Below the pieces are notes generated by a model. The model was not told where the DNA came from and did not search any database. It saw nothing but the letters and a program-made list of their open reading frames with translations. From positions 47,155 through 111,154 of the forward strand of contig JAGAIY010000006.1 of the NCBI GenBank assembly GCA_017626355.1: a stretch of DNA of 64,000 nt, read 5' to 3'. How positions within the stretch are numbered: the first letter of the stretch is position 1; each line of letters starts with the position of its first letter. This DNA is from Bacteroidales bacterium. Its GTDB lineage: Bacteria; Bacteroidota; Bacteroidia; Bacteroidales; UBA932. Position numbers and translations under genes: made by a program. Shown here one piece after another: positions 52,842 through 62,184 of this stretch.

Positions 52842-55424
52842 ATGATGAGAGTTAAGCAGATTTTACTTCTTTTGCTCCTGACGCTTGCGGCTGTACCTGC
52901 TGTGGCGCAAGGGGTGGAAGTCGATTATAACAATCCGAAGAAATATATCGTAGGCGGCGTCAGGGTGGAAGGAAACCATTATTTCTCCCCGGATCAGATC
53001 ATCCAGATATCCGGCCTTCAGAAAGGACTTGAGGTGACTGTTCCGAGTGAGGAGATGTCGTCGATAGTCAACAGACTCTGGCTTCAGAAGTATTTTGAGG
53101 ATGTCGCTGTCGTCATAGACTCTCTCGTTCCCACCAGGGACAGTGCGTATTTCAAGATCGCGATTATCGAAAGACCGCGAGTTTCAAGGTGGACTTTCAG
53201 CGGTGTAAGAAGCGGTGAGGAGAAAGAGCTTCTCGAACGTCTGAACCTTCGCCGAGGAGGTGAGTTCTCGGATTATGTTTCAAAGACTGCATCTGACATC
53301 ATCAAGAGATATTATAAGGAAAAGGGCTTCCTTAACTGTGAGGTGAATGTCACTACACAGAAGGACACTATCGTAAAGAGGGCCATCAGGGTCAACTTCG
53401 GTGTCAACAGAGGGGAGAAGGTCAAGATCCAGACAATCACTTTCAACGGAGCCGAGCATGTGAAGGAAAGCAAGCTCGTGCGTTCGATGAAGAAGACCAG
53501 GGACAAGCGTCTCATGAACTTCTTCAGTTCAAAGAAATTCAATGAAAGCGAGTATGCGAACGACAAGCGCTCTCTCATAAGCGCATTCAACGAAGCGGGA
53601 TTCAGGGATGCGCGAATAGTAAAGGATACAATGTACTATGTGGAGCCCGGCAGGGTTCAGATCGACTTCGATATAGATGAAGGTCGTCAGTACTATTTCA
53701 GGGACATAACATGGACCGGTAATTCCGTCTATGATACGGATGCCCTCAACAGGATCCTCATGATCAACAAAGGTGATGTCTATGATGTCGTGACAATGGA
53801 GAAACGCCTTTTTGGAGGCGGAAAGCAGACGGAACTTGATGTTTCCAAGCTTTATCGCGACAACGGTTACCTCTTCTTCCAGATTCAGCCGGTCGAGCTC
53901 AATATCGAAGGTGATTCGGTTGATGTGGAAATGCGTGTCGTTGAAGGTAAGCCTGCCACATTGAACAATATCGTGATAAACGGAAACGACCTGACCAACG
54001 AAAGGGTCATCCGAAGACAGGTGTTCACACGTCCGGGCTATCTTTACAGCCATTCGGATTTTGAGCGTTCGATAAGAGAAATCGCATCCATGGGACAGTT
54101 CGATCCGGAGGCCATCGCAGACCCAGCCAAAGGTTGGTCTATTATTCCTAATTCGCTCGACAATACGGTTGACATCGTGTATAATGTGACGGAAAAGCCT
54201 TCCAGCCAGCTTGAACTTTCCGGAGGATGGGGAGGAAACACCTTCGTGGCTACTGTAGGAGTCAGCTTCAACAACTTCTCTACACGCAGGTTCTTTGACA
54301 AGAGCGCATGGAGGCCTGTGCCGCTTGGAGATGCCCAGAATCTCTCTCTCAGATTCCAGACTAACGGTACATATTATACAAGTCTCTCGGCCAGCTTCTC
54401 GGAGCCTTGGCTTTTCGGAAAGAAGCCTACGTCTTTGAGCACGTCGCTTTACTATACGCGTCAGACCATGTCAATGCCTTATCTGAACATTCTCAACAAT
54501 GAGGAGTTCATGGAGGTGTATGGATTCGCTGCCGGTATCGGAAAGCGTCTGAAGTGGCCTGACAACTATTTCGTGCTCTACAACCAGCTCAGCTGGCAGA
54601 CATACAGGCTTCAGAGCTGGGATTATCAGTTCCTTTTCGATACAGGTATCTCGCATAACCTCAGCTACACCCTGAGTCTTTCGAGAACCTCTACCGACCA
54701 GCAGATCTACCCTCGTCAGGGCTCTGACTTCAGCTTTTCACTTCAGCTGACCCCTCCATACTCTCTTCTCAGGAAGAAGGATCACGGAATACTCGATGTA
54801 AACGGCAATCCTACAAGAGTTGATGACTGGAAGAAGATCAACTATGACTACCAGTCTTCTGAAGACAGATACAAGTGGATAGAATACCATAAGTGGTCGT
54901 TCAAGGGTTCGGTCTTCACCAAGCTTGTCGGAGATCTCGTCCTGATGGCACGTGCCCAGTTCGGTTATCTCGGCTATTACAACAGAAACTGGGGTTACTC
55001 TCCATTCGAAGGCTTCCGTGTCGGAGGAGACGGTATGTCGGGATACGATACCTACGGTTCGGAGATCATCTCGCTCCGCGGTTATGAGAACTACTCTCTG
55101 ACTCCTCAGGCAACGTCATCATACAGTAAGACCGGCAACTACTACGCAGGTAATGTATATGACAAGTTTACTGTCGAGCTCCGCTATCCTGTGATTCTGC
55201 AGCCGCAGTCTACCATCTATGCGTTGCTCTTCCTTGAGGGTGGTAACTGCTGGTCAGACATAAGGGACTTCAATCCGTTCCAGATCCGAAGGTCTGCCGG
55301 TGTCGGTGTGAGGGTCTTCCTCCCTATGATCGGTCTTCTCGGAGTTGACTGGGGATACGGATTCGACAATCACGATGGAAATGGTGGAAGTCAGTTCCAC
55401 TTCGTCATCGGTCAGCAGTTCTAA
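52842..55424 (+). CDS. bamA: Outer-membrane protein assembly factor BamA
   Basis: Core of the BAM complex. 860 residues: signal peptide (cleavage near AVAQG), about five POTRA domains (roughly 30-410), then a 16-strand-type barrel with the large extended loops common in Bacteroidota and a terminal aromatic residue (FVIGQQF). RGYENYS, which resembles the conserved lid-loop RGY motif, is present near residue 745. The second Met (52845) could also be the start. It follows uppS and precedes an OmpH/Skp gene. Confidence 0.96.
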   Translation: MMRVKQILLLLLLTLAAVPAVAQGVEVDYNNPKKYIVGGVRVEGNHYFSPDQIIQISGLQKGLEVTVPSEEMSSIVNRLWLQKYFEDVAVVIDSLVPTRDSAYFKIAIIERPRVSRWTFSGVRSGEEKELLERLNLRRGGEFSDYVSKTASDIIKRYYKEKGFLNCEVNVTTQKDTIVKRAIRVNFGVNRGEKVKIQTITFNGAEHVKESKLVRSMKKTRDKRLMNFFSSKKFNESEYANDKRSLISAFNEAGFRDARIVKDTMYYVEPGRVQIDFDIDEGRQYYFRDITWTGNSVYDTDALNRILMINKGDVYDVVTMEKRLFGGGKQTELDVSKLYRDNGYLFFQIQPVELNIEGDSVDVEMRVVEGKPATLNNIVINGNDLTNERVIRRQVFTRPGYLYSHSDFERSIREIASMGQFDPEAIADPAKGWSIIPNSLDNTVDIVYNVTEKPSSQLELSGGWGGNTFVATVGVSFNNFSTRRFFDKSAWRPVPLGDAQNLSLRFQTNGTYYTSLSASFSEPWLFGKKPTSLSTSLYYTRQTMSMPYLNILNNEEFMEVYGFAAGIGKRLKWPDNYFVLYNQLSWQTYRLQSWDYQFLFDTGISHNLSYTLSLSRTSTDQQIYPRQGSDFSFSLQLTPPYSLLRKKDHGILDVNGNPTRVDDWKKINYDYQSSEDRYKWIEYHKWSFKGSVFTKLVGDLVLMARAQFGYLGYYNRNWGYSPFEGFRVGGDGMSGYDTYGSEIISLRGYENYSLTPQATSSYSKTGNYYAGNVYDKFTVELRYPVILQPQSTIYALLFLEGGNCWSDIRDFNPFQIRRSAGVGVRVFLPMIGLLGVDWGYGFDNHDGNGGSQFHFVIGQQF

Positions 55425-55494
55425 TCTCAGAACAGGACCTTCCGGTCTGAGTCGGGGACGCAACTATGAAAAATTTATAAAAACAATGAATATT

Positions 55495-56073
55495 ATGAAA
55501 AAGATTCTTTTGATCGCGGCAATGGCCATCATGTCAGTTGCTGCAACAGCACAGAACTTCAAGTTCGCTTATGTGGATATGAATGAGCTCATTATGCTTA
55601 TGCCGGAGATGGATGAGGCAAGGGCTCAGATGGAAACTGCAGAGCTTGAGGCACAGGAGACATATGCTGCTATGGTTGAGGAGTACCAGACCAAGGCTCA
55701 GCAGTATCAGCAGAAGGCCGAGACCTGGACTCCTACAATCCGTGAGAGCAAGGCTGCGGAGCTCCAGCAGATTGAAATGAGGATCCAGGAGTTCAACCAG
55801 GCGATTTCTCAGGAGCTTCAGCAGACACAGCAGATGCTTCAGATGCCTATCATCGAGAAGGCTCAGGGTGTGGTAGACGAACTTGCAAAGGCAAAGGGTG
55901 CTGCTTTCGTAGTTGACAAGGCAGGTTTCCTTTATATCGATGCAGCTCAGGGTGTAGACCTTACTCCTGAGGCAAGGGTTAAGCTCGGAATTCCTGAGGG
56001 AAGGACTCTTGAGACTCTTCAGGCAGAGCTTCAGGCAAAGGCTCAGGCAGCACAGGCTTCTCAGGCAGAGTAA
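55495..56073 (+). CDS. OmpH/Skp-family periplasmic chaperone (second copy)
   Basis: 192 residues from ATG 55495 (MKKILLIAA): cleavable signal peptide ending near ATAQN, then FKFAYVDMNELIMLMPE and a long Gln/Ala/Glu-rich coiled coil, with an Ala/Gln-rich tail. The open frame to 55345 overlaps bamA and lacks a signal; ATG 55486 is an alternative. Skp-like proteins chaperone BAM substrates, which fits its place after bamA. It ends before a clear terminator. Confidence 0.9.
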   Translation: MKKILLIAAMAIMSVAATAQNFKFAYVDMNELIMLMPEMDEARAQMETAELEAQETYAAMVEEYQTKAQQYQQKAETWTPTIRESKAAELQQIEMRIQEFNQAISQELQQTQQMLQMPIIEKAQGVVDELAKAKGAAFVVDKAGFLYIDAAQGVDLTPEARVKLGIPEGRTLETLQAELQAKAQAAQASQAE

Positions 56074-56100
56074 TTTCAAGATAGTCAATATATTGAATAC

Positions 56101-56134
56101 GGCGGTTGCAGTCATTGATTCTGCAACCGCCTTT
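56101..56134 (+). terminator. Intrinsic terminator after the bamA-skp operon
   Basis: Perfect 11-bp stem GGCGGTTGCAG/CTGCAACCGCC with a 9-nt loop, followed by TTTGTTGT. Confidence 0.85.
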
Positions 56135-56183
56135 GTTGTATTAAAAAAAGTTGAAAATTTATATTGGATTAAGGAAAATTATA

Positions 56184-56191
56184 TACATTTG
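56184..56191 (+). promoter_or_regulatory. -7 element for korAB
   Basis: TACATTTG about 40 nt before the ATG. A TTGG lies 17 nt upstream, shorter than the usual spacing. Confidence 0.6.
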
Positions 56192-56232
56192 TATCGGATT
56201 TAAACCTTTTTAGTTTTAATTTATAAATTATC

Positions 56233-58062
56233 ATGCAACATAAGGTCATTGACACTAAAGATGTTGTCATAAGATTTGCAGGAGATTCGGGAGATGGTAT
56301 GCAGCTCACCGGGTCTCTTTTTGCAGATATGTCTGCCATCTTTGGAAACGAACTTTCAACTTTCCCTGACTATCCTGCGGAAATCCGTGCCCCTCACGGA
56401 ACCGTGTCAGGTGTTTCCGGCTTTCAGGTTCATATCGGAAGCGAACATGTAACAACCCCTGGTGATTTCTGCGATCTGCTCGTAGCCATGAATCCGGCTG
56501 CGCTCAAGGCCAATGCAAAATGGCTCAAGAGGACTGCCATGGTCCTGATCGACTCGGATACTTTCGATGAGGAAGGTCTCAGGAGGGCAGGACTCAAGCA
56601 CGATCCTATCGCTGAACTGTATATAGAGGACAGGACCATCATCATAGCTCCTATCACGACCCTCACGGAGGAGAGTCTCAAGGACAGCGGTCTTGACAAG
56701 AAGACAATCGACAAGTGCAAGAATATGTTCACCCTCGGTATGGCCTGCTACATATACAACCGTCCGATGGAATATATCTTCGAGTATCTTGAGCGCAAGT
56801 TCGGAAAGAAGAAGCCTCAGATGATCGCTCCTAACAAGAAGGTGCTTCAGGACGGCTACAATTATGCCGCAAACATTCAGGCTATTCCGAATACATATAA
56901 CATCGAGCCAGCACATCAGAAGAAGGGTCTCTACAGGAACATTACAGGAAACCAGGCGACAGCATGGGGTCTCCTTGCCGCATCCGAGAAGGCCGGTCTT
57001 CCTCTTTTCTGCGGTTCGTATCCTATCACACCTGCAACCGGTATCCTTGAGGAGCTGGCTGTCCACAAGAGCCTTGGAGCCAAGACGCTTCAGGCCGAGG
57101 ATGAGATTGCCGGCATCTGTACAGCCATAGGTGCCGCCTTTGCCGGAAACCTTGCCGTAACGACCACTTCCGGTCCGGGACTTTCCCTCAAGTCAGAGGC
57201 TCTCGGCCTTGCTGTGATGACAGAGCTGCCTCTGGTTGTTGTGGATGTTCAGAGAGCCGGTCCTTCGACAGGTATTCCTACCAAGACGGAGCAGACAGAC
57301 CTCAATCAGGCGCTCTACGGCCGCAACGGCGAGTGTCCGATGGTGGTGATGGCCGCACATTCTCCGGCTGACTGCTTCGATGCCGCCTTCAATGCAGCCA
57401 GGATCGCCTTGGAGCACATGACACCGGTACTCCTGCTCACTGAAGGTTTCCTTGGAAACGGTTCCGAGCCTTGGCTTATTCCTTCGATGAAGGATTATCC
57501 TCAGATCAATCCTCCGTTTGCAAAGCCGGGCGAGCCTTACAAGCCGTTCGAGAGGGATCCGGAGACCTTGGTGCGCAAATGGGCCGTTCCTGGAATGCCG
57601 GGATGCGAACATCGTGTAGGAGGACTTGAAAAGAATCATGACGGCGTTCTTTCGTCGGATCCTCTTAATCATGCGATGATGGTTCGCGAACGCGAAAAGA
57701 AGGTGCAGAATGTGGCTGCATATATTCCGGAGCTTGAAGTTCACGGTCCTAAGGAAGGAAAACTTCTCGTAGTGGGCTGGGGAGGTACATACGGACATAT
57801 TCAGTCGGCTGTCCAGGAACTTCATGAGGCTGGTGTCGAGATAAGCTTCGCCCATTTCGACTACATCATGCCGCTTCCGAGAAATACGGAGGATGTGCTG
57901 TCGAAGTTTGACCGTATCCTCGTATGCGAGCTCAACAGCGGTCATTTCGTGAACTACCTCAGAGGAAAGATGCCTCAGTTCGATTACAAGCAGTATAATA
58001 AGGTTCAGGGTCAGCCTTTCCTCGTACAGGAGATTGTAGCTGCCATTAAAGACAATATGTAA
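56233..58062 (+). CDS. korA: 2-oxoacid:ferredoxin oxidoreductase, alpha (gamma-alpha fusion) subunit
   Basis: 609 residues: N-terminal gamma-type domain (about 8-190; FAGDSGDGMQLTG) fused to the alpha domain (about 230-450; GNQATAWGLLAASEKAG, YPITPATGILEEL, TTTSGPGLSLKSEA) and a C-terminal domain II (about 510-609). It pairs with the TPP-binding beta subunit encoded 2 bp downstream. Such enzymes interconvert a 2-oxoacid and acyl-CoA with CO2, using ferredoxin. The length and fusion resemble 2-oxoglutarate enzymes, and the adjacent gdhA fits, but the substrate is not proven. Confidence 0.9.
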   Translation: MQHKVIDTKDVVIRFAGDSGDGMQLTGSLFADMSAIFGNELSTFPDYPAEIRAPHGTVSGVSGFQVHIGSEHVTTPGDFCDLLVAMNPAALKANAKWLKRTAMVLIDSDTFDEEGLRRAGLKHDPIAELYIEDRTIIIAPITTLTEESLKDSGLDKKTIDKCKNMFTLGMACYIYNRPMEYIFEYLERKFGKKKPQMIAPNKKVLQDGYNYAANIQAIPNTYNIEPAHQKKGLYRNITGNQATAWGLLAASEKAGLPLFCGSYPITPATGILEELAVHKSLGAKTLQAEDEIAGICTAIGAAFAGNLAVTTTSGPGLSLKSEALGLAVMTELPLVVVDVQRAGPSTGIPTKTEQTDLNQALYGRNGECPMVVMAAHSPADCFDAAFNAARIALEHMTPVLLLTEGFLGNGSEPWLIPSMKDYPQINPPFAKPGEPYKPFERDPETLVRKWAVPGMPGCEHRVGGLEKNHDGVLSSDPLNHAMMVREREKKVQNVAAYIPELEVHGPKEGKLLVVGWGGTYGHIQSAVQELHEAGVEISFAHFDYIMPLPRNTEDVLSKFDRILVCELNSGHFVNYLRGKMPQFDYKQYNKVQGQPFLVQEIVAAIKDNM

Positions 58063-58064
58063 TT

Positions 58065-59084
58065 ATGCCAAGATATACATTCAAGGAATTTAAAAGCGAT
58101 CAGGAAGTAAGGTGGTGCCCCGGCTGCGGTGACCATGGCGTGCTTGCCGCTCTTCAGAGAGCCCTGCCTGATGTAACAGAAGCTTTGGGATACAACAAGG
58201 AAAGATATGTGATAGTTTCCGGAATCGGCTGTTCTTCACGTCTTCCTTATTATATGAATACATATGGCTTCCACAGTATCCATGGTCGTGCAACTGCCAT
58301 TTCCACAGGTATAAAGGTCGCAAATCCCGACCTGACTGTATGGCAGGCCTGTGGCGACGGTGATGCTCTGGCCATCGGAGGAAACCATTTCATCCATGCC
58401 ATAAGAAGAAATGTCGACATCAACATAATCCTCTTCAACAACCAGATCTATGGTCTGACGAAGGGACAGTATTCTCCGACATCGAAGTTCGGAGCCATAT
58501 CGAAGACTTCGCCTTACGGAACCGTGGAGCATCCGTTCAATCCCGGAAGCCTTGTGCTCGGTGCCAAGGGCACGTTCTTCGCGCGAAGCCTCGATTCAGA
58601 GCTCAAGCTGACTGGGGAGATCATGCTTTCTGCAGCCAAACATGACGGATGTTCGGTCATGGAGATGCTTACCAACTGCGTGATCTTCAACGACGGAACC
58701 CACAAGGTGATTTCGGACAGGGAAGTGCGTGCGGACAGGACCATAATCCTCCGTCATGGAGAGAAGATGATCTTCGGAAAGAACAGGGACAAGGGTCTTG
58801 TGCTGGACGGAATGGGACTCAGAGTCGTTACCATCGGTGAAAACGGTGTGACAGAGGACGATATCCTCGTACATGACGCTCATTCCGAGAACGTCGGCAT
58901 CCATATGATGCTTGCGGATATGAAATATCCTGATTTTCCTGTGGCTCTCGGTGTGATCCGTGATGTCAAGGATGTCACCTATGATGACGGCGTGCGCGAC
59001 CAGCTCGCGGAAGTCAAGGCCAAGTCAAGGATCCAGTGTGTGGACGACCTGCTCCGCAGCGGATCGACATGGGAAGTGAAATAA
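58065..59084 (+). CDS. korB: 2-oxoacid:ferredoxin oxidoreductase, beta subunit
   Basis: 339 residues with WCPGCGDHG (Cys18 and Cys21) and the TPP motif GDGDALAIGGNHFIHA followed by NNQIYGLTKGQYSPT. The extra 4Fe-4S ferredoxin-like domain of some family members is absent, so clusters must be few. It forms the complex with the preceding korA product. It is followed by gdhA after 22 bp. Confidence 0.92.
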   Translation: MPRYTFKEFKSDQEVRWCPGCGDHGVLAALQRALPDVTEALGYNKERYVIVSGIGCSSRLPYYMNTYGFHSIHGRATAISTGIKVANPDLTVWQACGDGDALAIGGNHFIHAIRRNVDINIILFNNQIYGLTKGQYSPTSKFGAISKTSPYGTVEHPFNPGSLVLGAKGTFFARSLDSELKLTGEIMLSAAKHDGCSVMEMLTNCVIFNDGTHKVISDREVRADRTIILRHGEKMIFGKNRDKGLVLDGMGLRVVTIGENGVTEDDILVHDAHSENVGIHMMLADMKYPDFPVALGVIRDVKDVTYDDGVRDQLAEVKAKSRIQCVDDLLRSGSTWEVK

Positions 59085-59106
59085 CCAATAATCAATACAC
59101 ATAATA

Positions 59107-60447
59107 ATGAACACTAATGATTTGATGGCCAAGCTCCAGGCCAAGTACCCTTACGAGAAGGAGTACCTTCAGGCGGTGCATGAAGTTTTGGAGTCTATTG
59201 AAGATGTATATAACCAGCATCCTGAATTTGAGGATGCAAAGATTGTGGAGCGCATCGTTGAACCGGAGCGCATCCTTACATTCAAGGTTACCTGGGTCGA
59301 TGACAATGGTGAGATCCAGACAAACACTGGTTACCGTGTGCAGTTCAACTCGGCAATCGGACCATACAAGGGCGGTCTTCGTTTCCACCCTTCTGTAAAC
59401 CTTTCCATCCTGAAGTTCCTCGGTTTCGAGCAGACTTTCAAGAATGCTCTTACAACCCTCCCTATGGGCGGCGGCAAGGGTGGTTCAGACTTCAACCCGA
59501 GAGGTAAGTCGGATGCTGAGATCATGCGTTTCTGCCAGGCTTTCATGCTCGAACTCTGGAAGGTGATCGGTCCTGACCAGGATGTTCCTGCAGGAGATAT
59601 CGGAGTGGGCGGCCGTGAGATCGGATTCATGTACGGAATGTACAAGAAGCTTGCTCAGCAGTACAATACAGGAGTTCTTACAGGAAAGGGTATGACATGG
59701 GGCGGCTCGATCCTTCGTCCTGAGGCTACAGGTTTCGGCGCCGTATATTTTGTCCAGCATATGCTTCAGATGGCAGGAAAGGATATCGCCGGCAAGACTG
59801 TAGCTCTCTCCGGCTTCGGTAATGTGGCTTGGGGTGCTGCTACAAAGGCTACCCAGCTCGGAGCGAAGGTCATTGCGATTTCCGGCCCTGACGGAGCTAT
59901 CTACGATCCTGAGGGAATGAATGATGAGAAGATCGCCTACATGCTTGAACTGCGTGCGTCCAACAATGATGTCGTGGCTCCGTTCGCTGACAAGTTCCCT
60001 TCTGCTACATTCTATCCTGGCAAGAAGGCCTGGAGCATCAAGTGCGATATAGCAATGCCATGTGCATTCCAGAATGAGCTTACAGGTGCTGATGCAGAGG
60101 AACTCCTTGCAAACGGTACATGGCTTGCTGCGGAGGTTTCCAACATGGGATGTACTCCGGAAGCCATCGCCGCATTCCAGAAGGCCGGCATCATGTTCGC
60201 TCCTGGAAAGGCCGTGAATGCAGGTGGAGTCGCTACTTCTGGTCTTGAAATGACCCAGAACGCCATGCATATCAGCTGGAGTCCTGCAGAGGTCGATGAG
60301 AAGCTCCATGCAATCATGTCGAACATCCACGAGGCTTGCGTGAAGTACGGAACACAGCCGGACGGCTATATCAATTATGTTAAGGGTGCGAATATCGCCG
60401 GCTTCATGAAGGTGGCTCAGGCTATGCTCGAGCAGGGCGTGATCTGA
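59107..60447 (+). CDS. gdhA: Glutamate dehydrogenase (hexameric, probably NADP-linked)
   Basis: Aminates 2-oxoglutarate to glutamate. 446 residues with GGLRFHPSVN, GGGKGGSDFNPRGKS (Lys124), PAGDIGVGGREIG, and the dinucleotide motif SGFGNVAWGAA. Coenzyme choice is inferred from the family. It follows korAB, so ferredoxin-dependent formation of 2-oxoglutarate could feed it. A strong terminator ends the operon. Confidence 0.96.
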   Translation: MNTNDLMAKLQAKYPYEKEYLQAVHEVLESIEDVYNQHPEFEDAKIVERIVEPERILTFKVTWVDDNGEIQTNTGYRVQFNSAIGPYKGGLRFHPSVNLSILKFLGFEQTFKNALTTLPMGGGKGGSDFNPRGKSDAEIMRFCQAFMLELWKVIGPDQDVPAGDIGVGGREIGFMYGMYKKLAQQYNTGVLTGKGMTWGGSILRPEATGFGAVYFVQHMLQMAGKDIAGKTVALSGFGNVAWGAATKATQLGAKVIAISGPDGAIYDPEGMNDEKIAYMLELRASNNDVVAPFADKFPSATFYPGKKAWSIKCDIAMPCAFQNELTGADAEELLANGTWLAAEVSNMGCTPEAIAAFQKAGIMFAPGKAVNAGGVATSGLEMTQNAMHISWSPAEVDEKLHAIMSNIHEACVKYGTQPDGYINYVKGANIAGFMKVAQAMLEQGVI

Positions 60448-60470
60448 TAGAAGTCCTGTTAAATACATGT

Positions 60471-60516
60471 GCGATGGGGTGAGGCGGTCAGCGTTTTGTC
60501 CCATCGCTCTTTTTTT
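60471..60516 (+). terminator. Intrinsic terminator after gdhA
   Basis: GCGATGGG/CCCATCGC stem (60471-60478 with 60500-60507) followed by TCTTTTTTT. Confidence 0.85.
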
Positions 60517-60524
60517 CTCATTTG

Positions 60525-60556
60525 GTTGCATTTCAACTAAATAAAGACTACCTTTG
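60525..60556 (+). promoter_or_regulatory. Promoter of the DASS symporter gene
   Basis: GTTG (60525-60528), 20-nt spacer, TACCTTTG (60549-60556). The transcript would begin with GCGCCCGTTTTTTAAAGG. Confidence 0.82.
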
Positions 60557-60602
60557 CGCCCGTTTTTTAAAGGTGCAAAGTCTTAATTTAAAATTATAAC
60601 AT

Positions 60603-62063
60603 ATGGAAAAGAAATTTTCAGTGAAATATTGCGTCCTGCTTCCGTTGGTGCTGCTGGTCACAATTTTCCTTCTTGCTGTCCCTTCTTCTTTCTTTGGCAT
60701 CGAGGGACTGACAGTTCTTCAGCAGCGTACAATTGCACTTTTTGTATTTGCTGCTCTCATGTGGATCTTCGAGATCATTCCTAGCTGGACAACATCAGTA
60801 CTGGTCATTGTGATGGCTCTTCTCATGCTTTCCAACAAGGGACTTGGCTTCCTTATGGTAGATGCGTCAGGAGAGAAGCTCGAGGGTATCATGAATTACA
60901 CCAAGATCATGTCTGCTTTTGCCGATCCTGTGGTGATGCTCTTCCTTGGTGGATTCTCACTTGCCATCATGGCACAGAAATATGGCTTGGATGTCACTTT
61001 GGCGAGAGTCCTTCTTAAGCCGTTCGGTACAAACCCTAAGATGGTGCTCCTTGGTTTTCTGGTGGTAATCGCGCTCTTCTCGATGTTCATGAGCAACACT
61101 GCAACAGCAGCTATGATGCTTGCGTTCCTTGCTCCGATACTTGCAACATTCCCTGAGGGAGACAAAGGTAAGATCGCACTGGCTCTTTCAATTCCGGTCT
61201 CTGCCAACATCGGCGGTATCGGAACCACTATCGGTACTCCTCCTAACGGTACAGCGGTTTCAAACCTTGAGACTTATTTCGGCACCAGCATCTCATTCGG
61301 TGAGTGGGCTATCCATATGGTTCCGTTCGTGTTTATCATGATTCTTGTAGCTTGGGTCGTACTTCAGGTCATGTTCCCTTTCTCTACCAAGAAGCTTGAG
61401 GTCAACATCCCGAAGAATGACAAGCCGACTACCTGGAGAACATATCTTGTGTGGGTAACATTTGCTGTGACTATCCTTCTCTGGGCTACAGAGAGTCTTA
61501 CAGGTATCAGCTCGAATATCGTTGCTCTCATTCCTCTTGCAGTATTTGTCTGCACAGGTACATTTGATAAGGAAGACATCAAGCAGATCGACTGGAGCGT
61601 GCTCTGGCTCGTTGCCGGAGGTTTTGCCCTCGGTTACGCAATGCTTGATATCTCGAAGGGAGGTACAGGACTTGGCGCTACTCTCGTAAACGCTATCCCA
61701 TTCGGAGAGATGTCAATCGTCCTTGTATTTGTCGTTGCAGGTCTTGTATGCTACTTGCTTTCTAACTTCATCAGCAACTCGGCAACTGCAGCCCTCCTCA
61801 TCCCTATCCTTTGCGCTGTATCGTCAGGACTTTCTGCAAACCCTGCTTTTGCAAACTTCGGTGGCGAGAAGGCAATGATCTGTTTCGTTGCAACTTGTGC
61901 TTCACTTGCGATGTTGATGCCTATCTCTACACCTCCTAATGCAATCGCTTTCTCTACCGGTCTCATCAAGACCAAGGATATGCTCAAGGCAGGTGCTGTG
62001 ATTGGTGCCATCGGTCTTGTATTCGCCTTCTTCTGGCTTACAAAGATCTTCCCTTTTGCATAA
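60603..62063 (+). CDS. DASS/SLC13-family dicarboxylate symporter
   Basis: 486-residue inner-membrane transporter with about 11 hydrophobic segments and the two Ser-Asn-Thr type substrate/Na+ motifs (SNT at 164-166 in MFMSNTATAA; SNS at 391-393 in FISNSATAA), plus conserved proline motifs (GTPPNGTA and STPPNAIA). Family members move C4-dicarboxylates or sulfate with Na+; succinate, fumarate and malate are likely but not shown. A porin gene follows after 121 bp. Confidence 0.92.
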   Translation: MEKKFSVKYCVLLPLVLLVTIFLLAVPSSFFGIEGLTVLQQRTIALFVFAALMWIFEIIPSWTTSVLVIVMALLMLSNKGLGFLMVDASGEKLEGIMNYTKIMSAFADPVVMLFLGGFSLAIMAQKYGLDVTLARVLLKPFGTNPKMVLLGFLVVIALFSMFMSNTATAAMMLAFLAPILATFPEGDKGKIALALSIPVSANIGGIGTTIGTPPNGTAVSNLETYFGTSISFGEWAIHMVPFVFIMILVAWVVLQVMFPFSTKKLEVNIPKNDKPTTWRTYLVWVTFAVTILLWATESLTGISSNIVALIPLAVFVCTGTFDKEDIKQIDWSVLWLVAGGFALGYAMLDISKGGTGLGATLVNAIPFGEMSIVLVFVVAGLVCYLLSNFISNSATAALLIPILCAVSSGLSANPAFANFGGEKAMICFVATCASLAMLMPISTPPNAIAFSTGLIKTKDMLKAGAVIGAIGLVFAFFWLTKIFPFA

Positions 62064-62117
62064 GTCAACCATTGAATCATTAATGATCATAGTGCCGCTG
62101 AAATGTGGCAGACTTTC

Positions 62118-62146
62118 AGAGGCTGTCCGTTAAGGAACAGCCTCTT
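62118..62146 (+). terminator. Hairpin between symporter and porin genes
   Basis: AGAGGCTGT/ACAGCCTCT stem (62118-62126 with 62137-62145) plus CC/GG with one bulged A. Only two T follow, so it may attenuate rather than terminate. Confidence 0.6.
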
Positions 62147-62184
62147 CATCATATTACGTGTATAAATAAACATCGACATAAATT

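Noticed and set aside
59485-60531. 348-codon minus-strand frame opposite gdhA
   Set aside because: Shadow of a highly biased coding sequence; no promoter and no protein-like features.
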